37,225 bases of DNA from Gammaproteobacteria bacterium (GCA_030621785.1 JAUXGZ010000013.1:1-37225), one strand, 5' to 3'; shown: positions 8,429 to 18,766, numbered from the stretch's first letter. A program made the numbers and translations. Notes: generated by a model from the letters alone, not told the origin.

Positions 8429-9709
8429 ATGAGCCAGGATCATCTTTCAAGCGAGCTTTTCAAGGACTTTCCCCTGCCTGCAGAAATAATGCAAGGAATT
8501 GATAGTGCAGGCTTTATAGCCTGTACTCCGATACAGGCCAAGACGTTGCCGCTGACTCTGGAAGGCAGGGATGTTGCCGGGCAGGCGCAGACCGGTACCG
8601 GCAAGACGGCGGCATTTTTGATCGCTACCTTCAACCACCTGCTGACGCACGCGGCCGATGAAGGCCGCAAGCCGAACCAGGCAAGGGCCCTGATACTGGC
8701 GCCGACGCGCGAACTTGCGATCCAGATTCACAAGGATGCGGTGCGACTGGGCGAACATACCGGACTGCGTATCGGCATCGCGTATGGCGGTACCGATTAC
8801 GACAAGCAACGTTCAACGCTGGCCGAGGGTGTAGATATCCTGATCGGCACACCGGGGCGTATTATCGACTTTTTCAAACAGCGCGTCTTTGATCTGACCA
8901 GGGCGCAGGTGGTGGTGCTGGACGAGGCCGACCGCATGTTCGACCTTGGTTTCATCAAGGATATCCGCTTTCTGCTGCGGCGCTGTCCACCGCCGGAACA
9001 ACGGCTGGGGTTATTGTTTTCGGCGACGTTGTCGCACCGGGTGAACGAGCTGGCCTACGAACACATGAATAATCCCGAGCTGGTACAGGTGGAGCCGGAG
9101 CAGGTAACCGCGCAGCATGTTCGACAGGTGCTCTACCATACGTCCAACGAGGAAAAGATCCCGCTGTTGATTGGTATGATGCGGAGTATCGACGCCAGCC
9201 GCAGCATCGTCTTCGTTAACACCAAGCGAGATGCGGAAAAGGTATGGAGCTTCCTGGAGGGGAATGATTTCAAATCAGCCATCCTGTCCGGTGATGTGCC
9301 GCAGCCCAAACGGCAGTCGCTGCTGAAACGTTTCCAGGAGGGGGAGCTGGCTATTCTGGTTGCCACCGATGTGGCGGCTCGTGGCCTGCATATCCCGGAC
9401 GTCAGTCATGTATTCAATTATGACCTCCCGCAGGATGCGGAAGACTATGTGCACCGTATCGGTCGTACCGCACGTCTCGGCGCGGAAGGGGATGCCATCA
9501 GTTTCGCCTGTGAGCGCTTTGTCTATTCACTGCCGGAAATCGAGGCTTTTATCGGGCAATCGATTCCGGTAGCGCCAATCGATGACAGCATGCTGGCAGA
9601 ACTCGCGCCACCGGTCCCCCGGCCGCGGCGGAAAGGTCCGCCATCTCGACGGCCGGGGGGGCAGAAACACTCCCGCCACCAGCCCCGCAGGCAGAAATCT
9701 GCCCGTTGA
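8429..9709 (+). CDS. rhlB: ATP-dependent RNA helicase RhlB (DEAD-box)
   Basis: DEAD-box helicase, 426 residues; in E. coli the degradosome helicase. Motifs in order: Q motif (FIACTPIQ), motif I AQTGTGKT (53-60), Ia APTREL, II DEAD ([14 protein letters not shown]), III SAT, then the second RecA domain with [15 protein letters not shown] and [13 protein letters not shown]. The C-terminal 30 residues are basic ([14 protein letters not shown]), as is common in RhlB. I chose the ATG at 8429 because [14 protein letters not shown] aligns with the E. coli N-terminus. The frame stays open for 39 codons upstream, but these look non-coding. Divergent from trxA, as in E. coli. Confidence 0.94.
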   Translation: MSQDHLSSELFKDFPLPAEIMQGIDSAGFIACTPIQAKTLPLTLEGRDVAGQAQTGTGKTAAFLIATFNHLLTHAADEGRKPNQARALILAPTRELAIQIHKDAVRLGEHTGLRIGIAYGGTDYDKQRSTLAEGVDILIGTPGRIIDFFKQRVFDLTRAQVVVLDEADRMFDLGFIKDIRFLLRRCPPPEQRLGLLFSATLSHRVNELAYEHMNNPELVQVEPEQVTAQHVRQVLYHTSNEEKIPLLIGMMRSIDASRSIVFVNTKRDAEKVWSFLEGNDFKSAILSGDVPQPKRQSLLKRFQEGELAILVATDVAARGLHIPDVSHVFNYDLPQDAEDYVHRIGRTARLGAEGDAISFACERFVYSLPEIEAFIGQSIPVAPIDDSMLAELAPPVPRPRRKGPPSRRPGGQKHSRHQPRRQKSAR

Positions 9710-9863
9710 GCCCGTTATTCGTTAGTATCGGGGTCCGATATGGCCTGTCAAAATAGTCTGGTCACATAACTGCCGATAAAATAATGCGTTAGCGACGCCC
9801 GTTTAAGTTATTTTCCAACCGGCCGCGTTTATTTACTTCAGGGACATCGCAACTTCTGGATTC

Positions 9864-10778
9864 ATGGTTAGCCTCGCACTTCCACAAAATGTGTTTCATC
9901 AGTGGCTGACGCCACAGCGCATCCGGCAACTTATCGGGTTGATCAACCTGTTGCTGGTTATCTGGCTGGCGTGGCAGCTGGCGGCTCTGACCTGGATGCT
10001 GGTGCCGCAGCCGGATGAGCCCGCACCACGGCCTGCGGCTGTTGTGACGACCCCGGCGGTCCAGTCGCGGCAGCAGGCCGATGAACAACGTCTTGCGCGC
10101 TTGCACCTGTTCGGTGTTGCCGGCAAGGCACCCCTGGTCAAAAGCAAGCTTACGGCCCCGGTGGATGCACCGGAAACCCGGCTCAAGCTCACCTTGCACG
10201 GTTTGTTTGCCAGCCCGGACAAGGACTCGTCGCGCGCCATTGTGGCCGATCCTCGCGGCAAGGAAGAGATCTACTCGATTGGTGATCCGTTACCGGGAGG
10301 GGCCCGGTTATCTGAAATCTTTCCGGACCGGATTATTCTGGAGCGTAACGGACGATTCGAGACGCTACGTCTGCCACGTCTGAAGATCGACACCGGTAGC
10401 AGCAATGGCCGCAACAGTAGTCGGAGATCCTTGCCGACCAATCCTGCCGCAGGCAATGCAGCGGCCTTCCAGAAATACCGATCCGAGATCAAGCAGAATC
10501 CATCGGCCTTTCTTGATTACGTGCGTGCAACACCTGCACGCAAGAGCGGCAAGTTTATCGGTTTCCGCTTGCAGGCCGGTCGTCAGCGCGGTGCCCTGAA
10601 AGAGCTTGGCCTGGAGCCTGGCGATATAGTCACTTCCATTAACGGCGTTGAAATCGATTCGCCCGCGAAGGGAATGAAGGCCATGCAGGCGCTTGGGGAA
10701 GGTAATTCAGTGAGTGTTACCCTGTTGCGCAGTGATCAGGAAGTTTCCGTGAACCTCAGCCTGCCGTCCGCAAGGTAG
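9864..10778 (+). CDS. gspC: Type II secretion system protein GspC
   Basis: Inner-membrane clamp protein that links the secretion platform to the secretin. 304 residues: a short cytoplasmic N-terminus, one membrane helix (LIGLINLLLVIWLAWQLAAL, about 23-42), a Pro/Ala-rich linker, the periplasmic homology region (about 75-180; LTLHGLFAS, IYSIGDPLPGGARLSEIF), a Ser/Asn/Arg-rich linker, and a C-terminal PDZ domain (about 215-302; LQAGRQRGALKELGLEPGDIVTSINGVEI). A PDZ rather than coiled-coil C-terminus is the usual form in Pseudomonas and Erwinia. First gene of a gspCDEF block; the 154-bp gap to rhlB shows no clear promoter. Confidence 0.9.
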   Translation: MVSLALPQNVFHQWLTPQRIRQLIGLINLLLVIWLAWQLAALTWMLVPQPDEPAPRPAAVVTTPAVQSRQQADEQRLARLHLFGVAGKAPLVKSKLTAPVDAPETRLKLTLHGLFASPDKDSSRAIVADPRGKEEIYSIGDPLPGGARLSEIFPDRIILERNGRFETLRLPRLKIDTGSSNGRNSSRRSLPTNPAAGNAAAFQKYRSEIKQNPSAFLDYVRATPARKSGKFIGFRLQAGRQRGALKELGLEPGDIVTSINGVEIDSPAKGMKAMQALGEGNSVSVTLLRSDQEVSVNLSLPSAR

Positions 10779-10794
10779 TTAAGGAGTATTTTTC

Positions 10795-12801
10795 GTGCAT
10801 AGCTGGATTCAAAGGCGGTTTGCCAATGGCAGGAAATGGCTGCTGGTGCTGTGCCTGGTGTGGGCGACGCCGTTGCTGGCACAGACCGTGACGCTGAACC
10901 TCAAGGATGCGGATATCAACGCACTGATCGGTACCGTTGCCGAGATCACCGGCAAAAACTTTATTGTCGACCCGCGGGTAAAAGGCAAGGTAACGGTGAT
11001 TTCATCGCGCGCCATGAGCAGCGATGAAATCTATCAGGTGTTTCTTTCCATTCTGAAGGTGCACGGTTTTGCTGCGGTGCCCAGTGGTGCAGTCATCAAG
11101 ATCGTGCCGGATGTCAGTGCCAAACAGGATGCCATTCCGAATATCGGTGATGACTCCACGCTGCGCGGTGACGAAATGGTTACCCGGGTGGTGCAGGTCG
11201 ATAATATTGCAGCGGCCCAGCTGGTTCCTATTCTGCGGCCGCTGATCCCGCAGCAGGGGCATCTGGCGGCGTACCCGTCTACCAACGTGCTGATTATTTC
11301 CGATCGTGCCGAAAACGTCGAACGGCTGGTGAGTATTATCCGGCGTATCGACAAGGTCAGCGACAGTGAAATCGAGGTTATTCGGCTGGAGCATGCGTCG
11401 GCTGCCGAAGTGGTGCGCATTCTCACTGTGGTGAACCGCACCACTCCGGGTGCCAAGGCCGGGGCCGGGGGAGGGGGGGGCCAGGCGCTGGTTGCCGATG
11501 AGCGAACCAACAGCATTCTGCTGGGTGGCGATCGCACCAATCGGCTACGTCTGCGGGCCATTATTTCTCACCTGGATACGCCGCTGGAGCGTGGTGGTAA
11601 TACCAAGGTAATCTACCTCAAGTATGCCAGGGCGGCTGACCTGGTCACCGTATTACAGGGGGTGGGCAAGAGCCAGAGTGACGACCCCAAGGGAAAAGCG
11701 GCGGCCAGGGGCATCGACAAACAGCTGGATATCCAGGCGGATGAATCGACCAACGCGCTGGTTATTACCGCCCCGCCCGCCCTGATGCGTTCACTGGAGA
11801 GTGTCATTCGGCAACTCGATATTCGTCGCGCGCAGGTGATGGTGGATGCGATTATCGCCGAGGTCGCAGAGCGCAGGACCCGCGAGCTGGGTGTGCAGTG
11901 GATCTTCAATGGAGCGGATGGCCAGACGGGTCCTATTGGTGGTACCAATTTCACCAATACCGGTACCCAGGCGGTCGATATTCTCCAGGGTGTACTCGAC
12001 AGTCAGCTGGTCGGCTTCAAGCCCGGCATGGCGTTTGGTCTGGGCAAATTCAACAGTAGTTTCAACTGGGCCGTGGTGGTGCAGGCACTGGCCGCCGATG
12101 GTGACGTGAATATCCTTTCCACCCCGTCACTGGTAACGCTGGACAATGAGGAGGCCGAAATTATCGTCGGCCAGAACGTACCCTTCGTGACCGGTTCCTT
12201 TACCAATACCGGTGCTGCAGCCGGATCGGTCGATCCCTTCCAGACCATACAACGCGAGGATGTCGGTATTACCCTGAAGGTGAAACCGCAGATCAATGAA
12301 GGCGACGCAATCGTGATGCAGATCGAACAGGAGGTATCGAATATATCCAACGATGCCAGTGCTGCTGATCTCATTACCGACAAGCGTTCCATCAAGACCA
12401 ATGTACTGGTCGAGGATGGCCAGGCGATCGTGCTGGGTGGCCTGATCGAGGACCGGGTGCGTGAAACCGAGCAGAAGGTTCCCTTTCTGGGTGACATCCC
12501 GGTACTGGGCTACCTGTTCCGATCGCACGAAACCAACCGCGACAAGGTGAACCTGATGGTTTTCCTGCACCCGGTCATCCTGCGTGATGTTAAGCGTGCC
12601 AATAAATATACCCGTCAGAAATATAATATCATTCGGGCCGAGGAACTCAGAGCGCACCCGAGCGGTGTGCCCTTGCTGCTGGGCTCCGAAGGGCCGCTAC
12701 TTCCTGACATGGAAAAACTGCTGGAGCTGCCACCAGACTACCAGGGAGCCACCACGCCGTTGTCGACCGGTAGCGCCGAGAGCCAGGGAACCGATGACTG
12801 A
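10795..12801 (+). CDS. gspD: Type II secretion system secretin GspD
   Basis: Outer-membrane secretin, 668 residues. Signal peptide 1-29 (cleavage after ATPLLA), N0 domain ([27 protein letters not shown]), N1-N3 ring domains and a C-terminal secretin barrel from about 410. Conserved secretin features are NVPFVTGSF, the segment [13 protein letters not shown], and [18 protein letters not shown] near the end. A glycine-rich insert (AGAGGGGG) at about 222-229 interrupts the N2/N3 region, a common feature of GspD. The start is GTG with AAGGAG upstream, 16 bp after gspC. No pilotin-binding S-domain is obvious; the last 50 residues are polar. Confidence 0.94.
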   Translation: MHSWIQRRFANGRKWLLVLCLVWATPLLAQTVTLNLKDADINALIGTVAEITGKNFIVDPRVKGKVTVISSRAMSSDEIYQVFLSILKVHGFAAVPSGAVIKIVPDVSAKQDAIPNIGDDSTLRGDEMVTRVVQVDNIAAAQLVPILRPLIPQQGHLAAYPSTNVLIISDRAENVERLVSIIRRIDKVSDSEIEVIRLEHASAAEVVRILTVVNRTTPGAKAGAGGGGGQALVADERTNSILLGGDRTNRLRLRAIISHLDTPLERGGNTKVIYLKYARAADLVTVLQGVGKSQSDDPKGKAAARGIDKQLDIQADESTNALVITAPPALMRSLESVIRQLDIRRAQVMVDAIIAEVAERRTRELGVQWIFNGADGQTGPIGGTNFTNTGTQAVDILQGVLDSQLVGFKPGMAFGLGKFNSSFNWAVVVQALAADGDVNILSTPSLVTLDNEEAEIIVGQNVPFVTGSFTNTGAAAGSVDPFQTIQREDVGITLKVKPQINEGDAIVMQIEQEVSNISNDASAADLITDKRSIKTNVLVEDGQAIVLGGLIEDRVRETEQKVPFLGDIPVLGYLFRSHETNRDKVNLMVFLHPVILRDVKRANKYTRQKYNIIRAEELRAHPSGVPLLLGSEGPLLPDMEKLLELPPDYQGATTPLSTGSAESQGTDD

Positions 12802-14320
12802 GGCCACGGAAGTACTTGCAGCGGAACAGAATGCTGCCGCGGATGTGGCGCAGGACTGGCGCCCGCCATTCATGTTTGCCAAGCGTCACCGCGTGCTGGT
12901 ATCGGAACGGCGGGGCGAGTGCCTGCATGTGTTGCTGGGTCCGCACGCCGACCCGCAGGCGTTGATCGAACTGCGGCGCTTTGCCGGTCGGCCGCTGGAT
13001 CTGGAGCACATTGGCGAGGAGCAGTTTGATGCCTTGCTGGCGACATCCTACGAGCAGGGTTCCAACGAGGCCATGCAGATGATGGAAGACCTGGGGGATG
13101 ATCTCGATCTGTTCCAGGTTGCCCAGGCCCTGCCGGAAACCGAAGATTTGCTGGAAAGCGAGGATGATGCACCCATTATCCGTCTGATCAATGCCCTGTT
13201 GACTGAGGCCGTCAAGGAGAACGCTTCTGATATTCATATCGAGCCGTTCGAGAATCGCCTGGTAGTGCGCTTTCGAGTGGACGGTGTGCTGCGCGAGGTG
13301 TTGCAGCCACAGCGCGTACTGGCGCCATTGCTGGTGTCGCGTATCAAGGTCATGGCAAAGCTCGATATTGCCGAGAAGCGTCTGCCGCAGGATGGTCGCA
13401 TCTCCCTGCGTGTTGCGGGCCGGGCGGTGGATATCCGTGTCTCCACCCTGCCTTCGGGGCACGGTGAACGAGTGGTGCTGCGTTTGCTGGACAAGCAGGC
13501 CGGTCGTCTGGATCTGGCGCACCTGGGCATGGCGCGCCACGATCAGGATGTCATTGACCGTCTGATCCAGCGGCCGCACGGCATCGTTCTTGTTACCGGG
13601 CCGACCGGCTCAGGCAAGACTACCACCCTGTATGCCGCACTGGAGCGATTGAACAACAAGCGCCGTAACATCATGACGGTGGAAGATCCCATCGAGTACT
13701 ATCTCGATGGCATCGGCCAGACCCAGGTCAATACCAAGGTGGAAATGAGTTTTGCGCGTGGCTTGCGGGCCATCCTGCGCCAGGACCCGGACGTGGTGAT
13801 GGTTGGTGAGATTCGTGACCTGGAGACGGCGGAGATTGCCGTGCAGGCCAGTCTGACCGGTCACCTGGTGTTTTCTACCCTGCATACCAACAGTGCCGTA
13901 GGCGCGGTAACCCGGCTGCGTGATATGGGCGTGGAGCCTTTCCTGTTGTCGTCCAGTCTGATCGGCGTGCTGGCGCAGCGGCTGGTGCGTGTACTGTGCG
14001 ATCATTGCAAGGAACCCTACACGGCTGCAAACATTGATTGCGAGAAGCTGGGCCGGGATCCGGACGATCCGCCCACCCTCTACCATGCCGTGGGCTGTTC
14101 GGAATGTAACCAGCTCGGCTACCGTGGGCGCACCGGCATCTACGAATTAATCGAAGTCGATGACGAACTGCGCGGCATGATTCATGATGGCGCCAGTGAA
14201 CAGAAAATGGAACGCCATGCCCGCATCAGCTCCGGCAGTATGCGTCACGATGGATGGCGACGTGCGTTGGCGGGTGAGACCACGGTCGCCGAAGTTTTGC
14301 GCGTTAGCCAGGAAGAGTAA
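12794..14320 (+). CDS. gspE: Type II secretion system ATPase GspE
   Basis: Hexameric cytoplasmic ATPase that drives pseudopilus assembly, 508 residues. N-terminal GspL-interaction domain (1-130), then the ATPase core with Walker [11 protein letters not shown] (269-278), Asp box ([20 protein letters not shown]), Walker B ([12 protein letters not shown]) and His box ([12 protein letters not shown]). The zinc-binding pair of CxxC motifs typical of GspE is present (CDHC and CSEC, followed by [13 protein letters not shown]). The start is ATG at 12794, overlapping the end of gspD by 8 bp. The frame stays open further upstream inside gspD, but that part is clearly the shadow of gspD. Confidence 0.95.
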   Translation: MTEATEVLAAEQNAAADVAQDWRPPFMFAKRHRVLVSERRGECLHVLLGPHADPQALIELRRFAGRPLDLEHIGEEQFDALLATSYEQGSNEAMQMMEDLGDDLDLFQVAQALPETEDLLESEDDAPIIRLINALLTEAVKENASDIHIEPFENRLVVRFRVDGVLREVLQPQRVLAPLLVSRIKVMAKLDIAEKRLPQDGRISLRVAGRAVDIRVSTLPSGHGERVVLRLLDKQAGRLDLAHLGMARHDQDVIDRLIQRPHGIVLVTGPTGSGKTTTLYAALERLNNKRRNIMTVEDPIEYYLDGIGQTQVNTKVEMSFARGLRAILRQDPDVVMVGEIRDLETAEIAVQASLTGHLVFSTLHTNSAVGAVTRLRDMGVEPFLLSSSLIGVLAQRLVRVLCDHCKEPYTAANIDCEKLGRDPDDPPTLYHAVGCSECNQLGYRGRTGIYELIEVDDELRGMIHDGASEQKMERHARISSGSMRHDGWRRALAGETTVAEVLRVSQEE

Positions 14321-14331
14321 GCGGATCGCTC

Positions 14332-15549
14332 ATGGGTGCGTTTGAATTCGTTGCGCTGGATGCTGGTGGTAAGGAGAAGAAAGGCGTCCTGGAAGGCGAC
14401 ACCGCGCGCCAGGTACGTCAGCAGCTGCGCGACAAGGGCTGGATACCGCTGGAAGTACAGGAAACTGCACAACGCGAGAGCAAGCAGCAGAAGAGCAAGG
14501 TGCGTTTCCGCCGCAGCGTCAGTTCAACCGACCTTGCCCTGATTACCCGACAACTGGCAACCCTGGTACGTGCCGGTCTGCCGCTGGAAGAATCCCTGCG
14601 AGCCGCTGCCCAGCAGACCGAGAAAGAACGCCTGCAAAGCATGTTGCTGGCAGTTCGTTCGCGGGTCATGGAAGGTCACACACTGGCTACCGGACTCGGT
14701 GATTTTCCCCACGTGTTCCCCGAACTCTACCGTACCACGGTATCTGCCGGCGAGCAGTCCGGCCATCTGGAAGTGGTGCTGGAACGTCTGGCCGACTACA
14801 CCGAGGCCCGTCAGCAAATGCAGCAGAAAATCCAGCTGGCGCTGTTCTATCCAGCCCTGCTTACCCTGGTGGCCGTTGGTGTGGTGATCGGGCTGATGAC
14901 CTTCGTGGTGCCGCAAGTAGTGCAGGTGTTCGATAATATCGGTCAGGAACTGCCCGCTTTGACGCGCACGCTTATCAGTATGAGTGATTTTCTGCGCAGC
15001 TACGGTTTTCTGATGCTGATACTGCTGGCAGCCGGTGGTGCGGCGGCCCACTGGGTGTTGAAAAAAGAAGGGCCGAAGCGGCGTTTCCACCAGTTCCTGT
15101 TACGTCTGCCGCTGATCGGGCGACTGGAACGCGGTGTCAATGCCGGGCGTTTTGCGCGTACTTTCAGTATTGTGACAGCCAGTGGTGTGCCGGTGCTGGA
15201 AGGCCTGCGCATCGCGGAACAGGTGATGTCCAATGTGCCCATGCGTGAGGCCGTCGATGAAGCGACCCGCCTGGTGCGCGAGGGCACCAGTATCTACACG
15301 GCTCTCGACAAGAGTGGTTATTTCCCACCCATGATGGTGCATCTCATTGCCAGTGGCGAGGCCAGTGGCAAACTGGAAGAGATGCTGGAACGTGCTGCCG
15401 TGAATCAGGAACGGGAAATCGAAACCATGATTTCCGCTATCATGGGCCTGTTCGAACCGGTACTGATCCTGGTGATGGGGGCCGTGGTGCTGATCATCGT
15501 ACTGGCAATCCTGTTGCCGATTTTCAATCTCAACCAGCTGGTCAATTAG
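14332..15549 (+). CDS. gspF: Type II secretion system inner-membrane protein GspF
   Basis: Polytopic platform protein of 405 residues with two T2SSF domains (about 70-195 and 270-395), each ending at membrane helices: FYPALLTLVAVGVVIGLMTFVVPQ, a second around LMLILLAAGGAAAHWVL, and the C-terminal PVLILVMGAVVLIIVLAILLPIF. The signature GEQSGHLEVVLERLADY in the first half and GEASGKLEEMLERAAV in the second confirm the duplication. The start is 12 bp after gspE. This is the last gsp gene of the cluster; the gspG-to-gspN genes that usually follow are not in the window. Confidence 0.95.
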   Translation: MGAFEFVALDAGGKEKKGVLEGDTARQVRQQLRDKGWIPLEVQETAQRESKQQKSKVRFRRSVSSTDLALITRQLATLVRAGLPLEESLRAAAQQTEKERLQSMLLAVRSRVMEGHTLATGLGDFPHVFPELYRTTVSAGEQSGHLEVVLERLADYTEARQQMQQKIQLALFYPALLTLVAVGVVIGLMTFVVPQVVQVFDNIGQELPALTRTLISMSDFLRSYGFLMLILLAAGGAAAHWVLKKEGPKRRFHQFLLRLPLIGRLERGVNAGRFARTFSIVTASGVPVLEGLRIAEQVMSNVPMREAVDEATRLVREGTSIYTALDKSGYFPPMMVHLIASGEASGKLEEMLERAAVNQEREIETMISAIMGLFEPVLILVMGAVVLIIVLAILLPIFNLNQLVN

Positions 15550-15651
15550 TGTACTGTAACGAATAAGATCTACAGATGGGCATCTCGTAAGCAGGGCACA
15601 GCTTTTAGCCGTAACCCGAAGCTGATGGAGTATTCACTCGTTACAGTGCAC
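15549..15651. repeat. Imperfect 14-bp inverted repeat bounding a 103-bp spacer after gspF
   Basis: GTGTACTGTAACGA at 15549-15562 is the inverted complement of TCGTTACAGTGCAC at 15638-15651 with one mismatch. The repeats enclose 75 bp with no recognisable gene. The left copy starts at the last base of the gspF stop codon, and the right copy ends 7 bp before the dnaE2 stop on the other strand. It could be a bidirectional RNA hairpin with a large loop or a miniature inverted-repeat element. No target duplication is evident, and I do not recognise the repeat. Confidence 0.45.
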
Positions 15652-15657
15652 TGGACA

Positions 15658-18204
15658 TCAATGGAAATCCCTCGACTTGATAAGTAGTTTGCCAAGCAGG
15701 TAACTGTGATCTTCCAGTCGCCGGGCAACCAGGTGCAATACTTCACCTTCCCGTTGTACCTCGGCATCGATGACCAGCAGGCGTGCACCCAGCAGAATGC
15801 TGCGCTGTTGTTGTGCCAGCTGTGGCCAGACGATGATCTGGCTGACACCACTTTCATCTTCCAGGGTGACGAACATGACTCCGGATGCGTTGGACGGGCT
15901 CTGCCGGCCGGTTACCATGCCACCGGTGCGTACCCGGCTGCCCTGGTGGCAGGCCCTGACCCGGTTGGCATTCAGCAGGCCCAGACAATCCAGTCGGGGG
16001 CGCAGCAGGGCCAGCGGGTGCCGACCGAGGCTGAGGCCGAGAGCGGCGTAGTCGGCCAGCAGATTTTCGTCTTCTGTCGGTGTCCTGAGCAGCGGCGTAG
16101 CCTCGGCAATGGAGGTATTTTCCAGTAGCGGAGCCGGCGCTTCGATGCCGGCACAGGCCCAGCGCGCGCGGTGCCGGTGGCCGGCCAGGGAGGCCAGGGC
16201 ATTGCTGGTGGCCAGTGCTTCCATATCGCCGCGATCCAGGCATGCGCGGGTCGCCAGATCGGCGACATCGTGAAACGGTTGTTGCTCGCGTGCGGTCAGT
16301 AAACGTTGTATAGCGGCGCGCGACAGGCTCTTTACCATGGCCAGCCCGAGGCGCAGACCCGGCCGGTTGTCATTTTTCTCGTTGTCACGATTTTCCAGCG
16401 TGCATTCCCGGTGGCTGTGGCAAACATCGACCGGGTGTACCTTGCCGTCATGGCGACGCAGGTCATCGACCAGTTGCCGTGGACTATAGAAACCCATGGG
16501 CTGACTGTTTAGCAGGGCGCAGGTGAAGACGTCCGGGTAATGGTGTTTCAGCCAGGCGGAAACATACACCAGCAGGGCGAAGCTGGCCGCATGGGACTCG
16601 GGGAAACCGTATTCACCGAAGCCGAGAATCTGCTGGAACAACTGGTGGGCGAAAGCTTCGGTGTATCCACGGGCGCACATACCATCTATCAGGCGCTGTT
16701 CGAATTCCAGGATGCGACCGTGCCGCTGCCAGCGGGCCATGCAACGGCGTAGATGGTCGGCTTCCCCCGCCGTGAAACCGGCCGCGACCATAGCAAGCTT
16801 GATGACCTGTTCCTGGAATATGGGAATGCCCAGGGTGCGTTCCAGCACTTCGCGCACTTCTTCCGAGGGCCAGCTGACGGCTTCCAGACCCTGGCGCCGC
16901 CGCAGGTAGGGGTGCACCATATCACCCTGGATGGGGCCGGGGCGCACAATGGCGATCTCGATGACCAGGTCGTAGAAACAGCGTGGGCGCAGACGTGGCA
17001 GCATGGACATCTGGGCGCGCGATTCGATCTGGAACACACCCACGGTATCGGCGCGGGAGATCATGTCGTAGACCGCCGAGTCTTCTGCCGGTACCCTGTC
17101 CATGGCCAATGATATGCCATGGTGTTGGTGCAGCAGGTCGAAGCACTGGTGGATTGCACCCAGCATGCCCAGCGAAAGGCAATCTATCTTGAGCAGACCG
17201 AGGGCATCCAGATCGTTCTTGTCCCACTGGATTACTGTTCGCCCGGGCATGGCAGCATTCTCGACCGGGACCATGCGGGTCAGTGCATCGCGAGTGATGA
17301 CGAAGCCACCAACGTGTTGTGACAGGTGTCGTGGGAAGCCGATCAGCTGGTCGGTCAGCTTCATCAGCTTGCAGATTACCGGGTTGCCCGGGTTGAAACC
17401 GGCTTCGCGCAGACGTTCTGCAGTAATCTCCCGGCCATCCCACCAGTGAATGCTTGCCGTCAGGCGTTCGATCTGTCCGGATGCCAACCCTAGTGCCTTG
17501 CCGACATCACGCATTGCGCTACGGGGACGGTAGGTGATGACCGTGGCGGCCAGTGCTGCGCGCTCGCGGCCGTATTTTTCGTAGATGTACTGAATGACTT
17601 CCTCACGGCGCCGGTGTTCGAAGTCCACGTCGATATCCGGTGGTTCGTTGCGCTGTCTGGAAATGAAACGTTCAAACAGGGTGTCGATGCGGGCCGGGTC
17701 GACCTCGGTGATGCCGAGGCAGTAGCAGACCGTGGAATTGGCGGCCGAGCCGCGTCCCTGGCAGAGGATGTTGCGTGTGCGGGCAAACTGAACAATGTCG
17801 TACACGGTAAGAAAATAGGGTTCGTAGCGCAGTTCCCTGATTAGTAGAAGCTCGTGTTCGACCGCCCGCAATATCTTGTCAGGTGCGCCGGCGGGCCAAC
17901 GTCGGTGCAGGCCTTCCTCTGTCAGATGGCGTAGATAAGCCGTCGTGGATACTCCTTCAGGGGCCAGTTCTTCCGGATACTCGTAGCGCAGCTCGTCGAG
18001 TGAGAAGTTGCAGCGTGTAGCAATACGGATCGTCTCTTTCAGCAGGGCGGATGGATAGAGGCGCGCCAGCAGGGTGCGCTGGCGCAGATAGCGTTCACCG
18101 TTGGCGTGCAGGGAAAAACCTGCATCGCACAGACGCGCTCCCTGGCGGATTGCGGTCAGAGTGTCCTGCAGCGCTCGCCGGCTGCGGTCGTGCATCTTGT
18201 ACAT
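15658..18204 (-). CDS. dnaE2: Error-prone DNA polymerase DnaE2, polymerase part (downstream of frameshift)
   Basis: The catalytic part of an ImuC/DnaE2-type translesion C-family polymerase. The region after the PHP domain is complete: RSRRALQDTLTAIRQG, the palm with catalytic Asp191/Asp193 in PDIDVDF and Asp341 in LLKIDCLSL, the DnaE2-type PRHLSQHVGGFVIT, the helix-hairpin-helix region, and a C-terminal OB fold ending SRDFH, as in family members. The reading frame begins ATG-Tyr-Lys-Met inside the upstream fragment. Joined in the right frame the two parts give about 1035 residues, the normal DnaE2 length, so one base has been gained near 18196-18199. Whether this part is made alone by reinitiation is unknown. 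No imuA or imuB is adjacent. Confidence 0.85.
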   Translation of the reverse strand: MYKMHDRSRRALQDTLTAIRQGARLCDAGFSLHANGERYLRQRTLLARLYPSALLKETIRIATRCNFSLDELRYEYPEELAPEGVSTTAYLRHLTEEGLHRRWPAGAPDKILRAVEHELLLIRELRYEPYFLTVYDIVQFARTRNILCQGRGSAANSTVCYCLGITEVDPARIDTLFERFISRQRNEPPDIDVDFEHRRREEVIQYIYEKYGRERAALAATVITYRPRSAMRDVGKALGLASGQIERLTASIHWWDGREITAERLREAGFNPGNPVICKLMKLTDQLIGFPRHLSQHVGGFVITRDALTRMVPVENAAMPGRTVIQWDKNDLDALGLLKIDCLSLGMLGAIHQCFDLLHQHHGISLAMDRVPAEDSAVYDMISRADTVGVFQIESRAQMSMLPRLRPRCFYDLVIEIAIVRPGPIQGDMVHPYLRRRQGLEAVSWPSEEVREVLERTLGIPIFQEQVIKLAMVAAGFTAGEADHLRRCMARWQRHGRILEFEQRLIDGMCARGYTEAFAHQLFQQILGFGEYGFPESHAASFALLVYVSAWLKHHYPDVFTCALLNSQPMGFYSPRQLVDDLRRHDGKVHPVDVCHSHRECTLENRDNEKNDNRPGLRLGLAMVKSLSRAAIQRLLTAREQQPFHDVADLATRACLDRGDMEALATSNALASLAGHRHRARWACAGIEAPAPLLENTSIAEATPLLRTPTEDENLLADYAALGLSLGRHPLALLRPRLDCLGLLNANRVRACHQGSRVRTGGMVTGRQSPSNASGVMFVTLEDESGVSQIIVWPQLAQQQRSILLGARLLVIDAEVQREGEVLHLVARRLEDHSYLLGKLLIKSRDFH

Positions 18205-18760
18205 CTCCGCAGGCTACCAGCGGCAAGCCCAGTTGTTGTCCCAGCGATTGCAGAATGCTGAAACGCCGGATATCCCTGCCATCGAGGCGCCGCGTGACAC
18301 CGAGCCAGGCGTTGGCGCTGAAATGCTCCTGGATCCAGGCGGCCGTTTCAGCGAGGACGGGTGTCGAACACCGTTCCGCACCGGTCCAGATCAGCAGGCA
18401 GTTTTTCCCATACTCGACCAGTTCACCAGGCTGTAGCTGGTAGTTGCCTTTGGATGCCTTGCGCCTGGCATGACTGATCAGCATCGACAGGTCACCGTAG
18501 GAGCGGCGGTCGGTAGCCAGCAGGTTCAGTTGTAACTCCTGTCCGATCCGGAAGCTGCTGCCTGCAATCAACGTCAGACCGGCTTCCTGCGCAGCCGTGT
18601 GGGCCCGAACCATGCCGGCCAGGGAGCATTCATCGGTCAGGGCCAGTGCCCTGTAGCCCAGTTTCCGGGCACGCAGTACCAGCTCTTCCGGACGGGATGC
18701 ACCGCGCAGAAAGCTGAAATTGCTGATGCAATGCAGTTCGGCGTAGTCAGGTTCAGGCAT
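18095..18760 (-). CDS. dnaE2: DnaE2 N-terminal (PHP) part, ends by frameshift
   Basis: N-terminal fragment of the same polymerase. Residues 1-188 are colinear with DnaE2: PDYAELHCISNFSFLRGAS, the PHP core with ALALTDECSLAGMVRAH, and the segment ending LPLVACGDVQ. Family members continue with a Met-His-x-Arg-Ser-Arg-Arg sequence, which here lies in the +1 frame and opens the downstream fragment. The last 34 residues (DARPQPASAAGH and on) are out-of-frame translation. The start ATG at 18760 lies 22 bp from the LexA-like palindrome. It may be a sequencing error, a decayed gene, or a recoded one; no strong slippery sequence is seen, only GTACAAGATG at the break. Confidence 0.85.
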   Translation of the reverse strand: MPEPDYAELHCISNFSFLRGASRPEELVLRARKLGYRALALTDECSLAGMVRAHTAAQEAGLTLIAGSSFRIGQELQLNLLATDRRSYGDLSMLISHARRKASKGNYQLQPGELVEYGKNCLLIWTGAERCSTPVLAETAAWIQEHFSANAWLGVTRRLDGRDIRRFSILQSLGQQLGLPLVACGDVQDARPQPASAAGHSDRNPPGSASVRCRFFPARQR

Positions 18761-18766
18761 AACGAA

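Noticed and set aside
15570-15857. Minus-strand 95-codon frame overlapping the dnaE2 3' end
   Set aside because: It is a shifted frame of dnaE2 with no recognisable motif and no ribosome site.
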